A DNA stretch of 10,000 nucleotides. It comes from Candidatus Hydrogenedens sp. GTDB lineage: Bacteria > Hydrogenedentota > Hydrogenedentia > Hydrogenedentales > Hydrogenedentaceae. The notes beneath the pieces were generated by a model. The model saw only the letters and a list, made by a program, of their open reading frames with translations, did no database searches and was not told the DNA's origin. The stretch spans positions 1 to 10,000 of the forward strand of contig JAIWNQ010000216.1 in assembly GCA_020216745.1 (NCBI GenBank), written 5' to 3'. How positions within the stretch are numbered: position 1 is the stretch's first letter; every line of letters starts with the position of its first letter. This document shows, in pieces, positions 7,196 to 10,000 of the stretch. The position numbers and the translations under genes are program-made.

Positions 7196-8512
7196 ATGGC
7201 AGAATATTTTCCCGAAGTTCAGAAACCAATTGCTTATGAAGGTCCCGATTCAAAAAATCCACTTGCGTTTAAGCATTATAATCCGAAGGAAAACGTATTA
7301 GGTAAGACGATGGAGCAACATCTCCGTTTTGCGGTTTGTTATTGGCATACATTTCGTGGTTCTGGGGCAGATATGTTTGGTGCTCCAACATTATTCCGAA
7401 ATTTCAGGCAAGCAAAAGACGAAATGGAGGCGGCAGAAAAAACACTTGTTGCTGCATTTGAGTTTTTCACCAAGTTAGGTGTAGGTTTTTGGTGTTTTCA
7501 TGACGCAGATATTGCACCAGAAGCGGATACTCTCTCAGAAACGAATAAACGGTTAGACCATATTGTAAAATTAGCCAAGAAACTTCAAAAAGATACTGGA
7601 GTAAAATTGTTATGGGGTACATGTAACCTTTTCTCCCATCCACGCTTTATGGCAGGTGCTGGGACTAATCCATCGCCTGATGTTTTTGCCTTTGCCGCTG
7701 CAAAAGTGAAAAAAGCCCTTGAGATAACACATGAACTAAATGGTGCTGGCTATGTTTTTTGGGGTGGTCGTGAAGGATATGACACATTGCTTAATACGGA
7801 TATGAAGAGAGAATTAGACCATTTAGCCCTGTTTCTGCAGATGGCAGTAGATTACAAAAAGAAAATTGGATTTAAGGGACAGTTCTACATTGAGCCGAAA
7901 CCAAAGGAGCCAACAAAACATCAGTATGACTTTGATTCTGCAAGTTGCTATGCCTTTTTACAACATTACAAGTTGACAGAGCATTTCAAATTAAATATTG
8001 AAGCAAATCATGCAACATTAGCAGGGCATACATTCCACCATGAATTGGCATTTGCCGCAGTAAATGGGTTATTAGGTTCTGTTGATGCTAATCGTGGTGA
8101 CTTATTATTAGGTTGGGATACAGACCAATTCCCGACAGACTTATATGACACAACATTGGCAATGTATATAATTATCAAAGCAGGGGGATTTACCACAGGT
8201 GGATTAAACTTCGATGCACATGTGCGTCGTCAATCCATAGACCCGATAGACTTGTTCTATGCTCACATTGGTGCTATGGATGCATTTGCACGTGGATTAA
8301 AAATTGCAGGAAAATTGATAAAAGACAAAGTCTTCGAAAAAGCGATAGCCCAAAGATATGCAGGCTGGAACAAGGATTTTGGCAAAAAGATAGAGAATAA
8401 AAAACTCTCCTTTGTTGAACTTGCTAAATATGCAGAGGCTCATGGTGAACCAAAACTGCAAAGTGGTCGACAAGAACTCCTCGAAAATATCTTAAATGAA
8501 TATATCCGCTAA
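7196..8512 (+). CDS. xylA: Xylose isomerase (class II)
   Basis: XylA interconverts D-xylose and D-xylulose in the cytoplasm, and often glucose and fructose, using two divalent metal ions. The 438-residue length and the long N-terminal region (AYWHTF-type block at 46-53, here AVCYWHTF) fit the class II enzymes of mesophiles and thermophiles. The catalytic pair is at H102 and D105 (FHDADIAPE). The signature [13 protein letters not shown] is at 188-200. Metal ligands are at E233, K235 (EPKPKEP), E269, H272, D297, D308, D310 (WDTD) and D340, all matching the family set. It has a strong SD and is followed by an intrinsic terminator. No xylulokinase gene or xylose regulator is adjacent, so it appears to be a single-gene unit, or shares a transcript with the upstream phosphoesterase gene. 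Confidence 0.98.
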   Translation: MAEYFPEVQKPIAYEGPDSKNPLAFKHYNPKENVLGKTMEQHLRFAVCYWHTFRGSGADMFGAPTLFRNFRQAKDEMEAAEKTLVAAFEFFTKLGVGFWCFHDADIAPEADTLSETNKRLDHIVKLAKKLQKDTGVKLLWGTCNLFSHPRFMAGAGTNPSPDVFAFAAAKVKKALEITHELNGAGYVFWGGREGYDTLLNTDMKRELDHLALFLQMAVDYKKKIGFKGQFYIEPKPKEPTKHQYDFDSASCYAFLQHYKLTEHFKLNIEANHATLAGHTFHHELAFAAVNGLLGSVDANRGDLLLGWDTDQFPTDLYDTTLAMYIIIKAGGFTTGGLNFDAHVRRQSIDPIDLFYAHIGAMDAFARGLKIAGKLIKDKVFEKAIAQRYAGWNKDFGKKIENKKLSFVELAKYAEAHGEPKLQSGRQELLENILNEYIR

Positions 8513-8545
8513 GGAAAGAAATCAACCGATGTAAATGTTAAACAT

Positions 8546-8581
8546 ATATCGGGATGAACTTAAAATTCATCCCGATATTTT
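8546..8581 (+). terminator. Rho-independent terminator of xylA
   Basis: ATATCGGGATGAA (8546-8558) pairs perfectly with TTCATCCCGATAT (8566-8578) across a 7-base loop, giving a 13-bp stem. A short T run follows (TTTT, 8578-8581). It lies 33 bases after the xylA stop and separates xylA from the transporter gene. Confidence 0.85.
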
Positions 8582-8622
8582 GGTAATATCAAAGTAAAAT
8601 GAACTGAGAAAAGGTATGCCTT

Positions 8623-10000
8623 ATGTCCAATCACCCTGACCCTATCCTTGAACAGATGAAGATCATATCTCCCAATATCCAAAAAGAACGGGAACTAATT
8701 ATTAAGTCCCGAGAACAAGGCAAAGGAGCCATTCTTAAAACATTTGTTCGCCTTTCAGGACCTGGCTGGCTACAAAGTGCTATTACCCTTGGTGGTGGGT
8801 CGTTGTCATCCAGCATGTATTTAGGGGTATTGGTAGGATTTGGTTTGTTATGGTTACAGCCGTTAGCAATGCTGGCGGGAATTATTATGCTCAGTGCGAT
8901 TTCTTATGTTACCCTCTCCACAGGACAGAGACCTCTTCGTACCATTAACGAGCATGTTAACCCCGTGTTAGGGTGGAGCTGGCTTGTTGGTGCAATGTTA
9001 GCGAATTTTGTCTGGTCAATGCCTCAGTACTCGTTAGCCATTGCATCATTTCAGCAAAACCTGCTACCACAGGTATTCGGACCACCTACAGTGGACCTGT
9101 TTACAGGGAAAGTACTTGCTGGACTGCTCATACTTACAATTAATATAACCTTTCTAACAATGTACACACTTGGAGGCAGAGGTGTAAAAGTTTTTGAGAT
9201 AGTTGTAAAAATAATGGTTGGTTCTGTGGTTATTTGTTTTTTTGGGGTAGTTGCAGTTTTAACCGTAAAAGGACAGGTTCGATGGCAGGAATATTTGGCT
9301 GGGTTCATTCCTGACTTTTCACTATTATTCCAACCTTCAAAACATCTAATGCCATACATAAACGAAGTTTCTGATACTGCACGTTCTTACTGGACCAATC
9401 TTATCGTGTCTCAACAACGTGATGTTATCATTAGTGCTGCGGCAACTGCAGTAGGAATTAATATGACCTTTATGTTGCCATATTCCATGTTGCGTAAAGG
9501 TTGGGACCATGAGTTTCGAGGGTTAGCAATATTTGATTTATCGACTGGACTATTTGTTCCATTCGTGCTTGCTACCAGCTGTGTGGTGATAGCCTCCGCA
9601 GTTCAATTCCATGCAAAACCAGCCCCTGGCTTTTTGGGTGAACGAGATGAAAAAGGGAATATCATTCAACCTGCTCCAAATTTAGTAGGCAGTTTTAACA
9701 GATTATTAGAAGACCGCATTAGTTTTGAAATAGGTAAAAACACATGGGATAACTTATCCCAACAAGAAAAGGAATATCGGTTAAGCCAGTTACCTGAGGT
9801 AGACCGTAAGTTGTCAGCTATGTTGGTTCGTCGGGATGCATTTAATCTCTCCGATGCCTTAAAACCCTTAACAGGTTCCACTGTGGCACGCTACATTTTT
9901 GGTATTGGTGTTTTAGGCATGGGGTTGGGTGTGTCCACAATGTTAATGGTAATAAATAGCCTATGTTTTTGCGAACTTCTGAATAGACCTTTCCGTGGTT
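8623..10000 (+). CDS. Divergent Nramp-family (SLC11-like) transporter, 3' end outside window
   Basis: A multi-spanning inner-membrane transporter; 459 codons are seen before the window ends. After a polar N-terminus, SGPGWLQSAITLGGGSLSS (45-63) aligns with the first Nramp helix, whose normal GPG-----DPGN carries metal-binding Asp and Asn. Here GGGS stands in that position. Around the sixth helix, NMTFMLPYSML (280-290) aligns with the normal MPH motif, giving LPY. Loss of both sites suggests that the cargo or ion coupling differs from the Mn2+/Fe2+ transporters. A polar segment of about 85 residues (331-418) separates two hydrophobic blocks and is longer than usual. AAAAGG (8609-8614) lies 8 bases before ATG 8623; ATG 8616 is in another frame. 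The xylA terminator upstream implies its own promoter. The family call rests on the overall pattern; the substrate is unknown. Confidence 0.75.
   Translation, partial: MSNHPDPILEQMKIISPNIQKERELIIKSREQGKGAILKTFVRLSGPGWLQSAITLGGGSLSSSMYLGVLVGFGLLWLQPLAMLAGIIMLSAISYVTLSTGQRPLRTINEHVNPVLGWSWLVGAMLANFVWSMPQYSLAIASFQQNLLPQVFGPPTVDLFTGKVLAGLLILTINITFLTMYTLGGRGVKVFEIVVKIMVGSVVICFFGVVAVLTVKGQVRWQEYLAGFIPDFSLLFQPSKHLMPYINEVSDTARSYWTNLIVSQQRDVIISAAATAVGINMTFMLPYSMLRKGWDHEFRGLAIFDLSTGLFVPFVLATSCVVIASAVQFHAKPAPGFLGERDEKGNIIQPAPNLVGSFNRLLEDRISFEIGKNTWDNLSQQEKEYRLSQLPEVDRKLSAMLVRRDAFNLSDALKPLTGSTVARYIFGIGVLGMGLGVSTMLMVINSLCFCELLNRPFRG

Noticed and set aside
9051..9359. 102-codon minus-strand frame opposite the transporter gene
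   Set aside because: It is antisense to membrane helices of the Nramp-like gene and shows no protein-like pattern.

Overview
The window is gene-dense bacterial DNA of low to moderate G+C. All supported genes lie on the + strand, with short spacers and clear Shine-Dalgarno (SD) sites (AAGGA, AGGAGG). The content points to a Gram-negative-type, probably free-living carbohydrate-using bacterium: a Na+-translocating NADH:quinone reductase (NQR), an ApbE flavin transferase that looks like a lipoprotein, class II xylose isomerase, an exported phosphoesterase with a carbohydrate-binding-like tail, and a divergent Nramp transporter. The mix would suit a planctomycete or related lineage, but I cannot place it from sequence alone.

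Bases 1-2358 hold the end of a respiratory locus. There is a probable last scrap of nqrE, then complete nqrF, the NADH-oxidising flavo-iron-sulfur subunit. Next is apbE, whose product would attach FMN covalently to NqrB and NqrC. A terminator-like hairpin lies just after nqrF but inside the reading frame of apbE, so the start and expression of apbE are unclear.

Bases 2383-4359 hold a compact, AT-richer type II restriction-modification (RM) cassette. A beta-class DNA methyltransferase carries a C-terminal staphylococcal-nuclease-like domain and overlaps by 8 bases an endonuclease that resembles the MjaI (CTAG) family. CTAG occurs once in the whole window by eye, and that site is inside the endonuclease gene.

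Bases 4498-7075 hold an unrecognised membrane protein and a secreted enzyme. The membrane protein has a split zinc ribbon and a C-terminal 26-residue repeat. The secreted enzyme is a calcineurin-like metallophosphoesterase followed by two beta-sandwich-like regions, the last resembling CBM9.

Bases 7196-8581 hold xylA and a strong terminator. From 8623 to the window edge runs an incomplete Nramp-like transporter whose two metal-binding signatures are both replaced. No RNA genes, CRISPR arrays, insertion sequences or attachment sites were seen. No gene-free stretch exceeds about 140 bases.
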